Source: Acidobacteriota bacterium (GTDB taxonomy: Bacteria > Acidobacteriota > JAAYUB01 > JAMOQF01). Taken from it: a stretch of 5,594 bases of DNA. A program made the translations under genes and the position numbers. The notes beneath the pieces were generated by a model. That model ran no database searches and was not told the DNA's origin. It worked only from the letters and a program-made list of their open reading frames with translations. This document shows positions 5,570 to 5,594 of this stretch, one piece after another; within the stretch, counting starts at the first letter, position 1; each line of letters begins with the position of its first letter. The stretch is taken from the NCBI GenBank assembly GCA_027040585.1, contig JALULU010000411.1:1-5594 (forward strand), written 5' to 3'.

Positions 5570-5594
5570 ATGTCTGTTAGAATACCCGTTAAAT
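5570..5594 (+). CDS. Possible start of a divergent gene (runs off the window)
   Basis: An ATG at 5570 opens a frame reading MSVRIPVK to the window edge. An AGGA at 5561-5564 lies 5 bases upstream, a good ribosome site spacing. It is divergent from accA, with 121 bp between the two starts, which would leave room for back-to-back promoters. Eight codons are too few to identify a product. An N-terminus of the form MxVRIP occurs in MoaD/ThiS-like sulfur carriers among others, but that is only a hint. I saw no convincing plus-strand promoter pair upstream. Confidence 0.3.

Overview
The window is AT-rich (roughly one third G+C by eye) chromosomal DNA from a bacterium. An MltD-type lytic transglycosylase with a Sec signal and LysM domains, a YccF inner-membrane protein and a cNMP-binding/PATAN regulator together suggest a diderm, probably anaerobic, deep-branching lineage. 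The sequence does not let me name the taxon. No mobile element, phage gene, CRISPR array, tRNA or rRNA is visible, and almost every base is coding.

Left part, plus strand (1-1890): a tightly packed run of three genes. It begins with the 3' end of aspartyl-tRNA synthetase (1-251). Two bases later comes a 323-residue protein with an N-terminal cyclic-nucleotide-binding fold, a PATAN/DUF4388 domain and a winged-helix-like tail (254-1225). Its stop overlaps by one base a GTG-started CDP-alcohol phosphatidyltransferase resembling PgsA (1225-1890). The spacing implies one transcript whose promoter lies outside the window.

Right part, minus strand (5448 down to 1887): a four-gene run reading accA, a small [4Fe-4S] ferredoxin, an MltD-like lytic transglycosylase with four LysM repeats, and a two-repeat YccF membrane protein. 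accA and the ferredoxin overlap by 8 bp, the ferredoxin and mltD overlap as ATGA, and mltD and yccF are 22 bp apart. A good sigma-70-like promoter (TTGATT, 17 bp, TATTAT) sits just upstream of accA at 5477-5505. The two runs converge and overlap by 4 bp at 1887-1890, with no visible terminator.

The right edge (5449-5594) is an intergenic region that carries the accA promoter and perhaps the first codons of a divergent plus-strand gene at 5570. Functionally, both runs concern the cell envelope: PgsA makes anionic phospholipid, AccA commits acetyl-CoA to fatty acid synthesis, MltD cuts peptidoglycan, and YccF is a membrane protein. The two pieces that do not fit a textbook operon are the PATAN regulator and the ferredoxin. 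I see no clear new multi-gene system; the most interesting object is the cNMP/PATAN/winged-helix protein coupled to pgsA.
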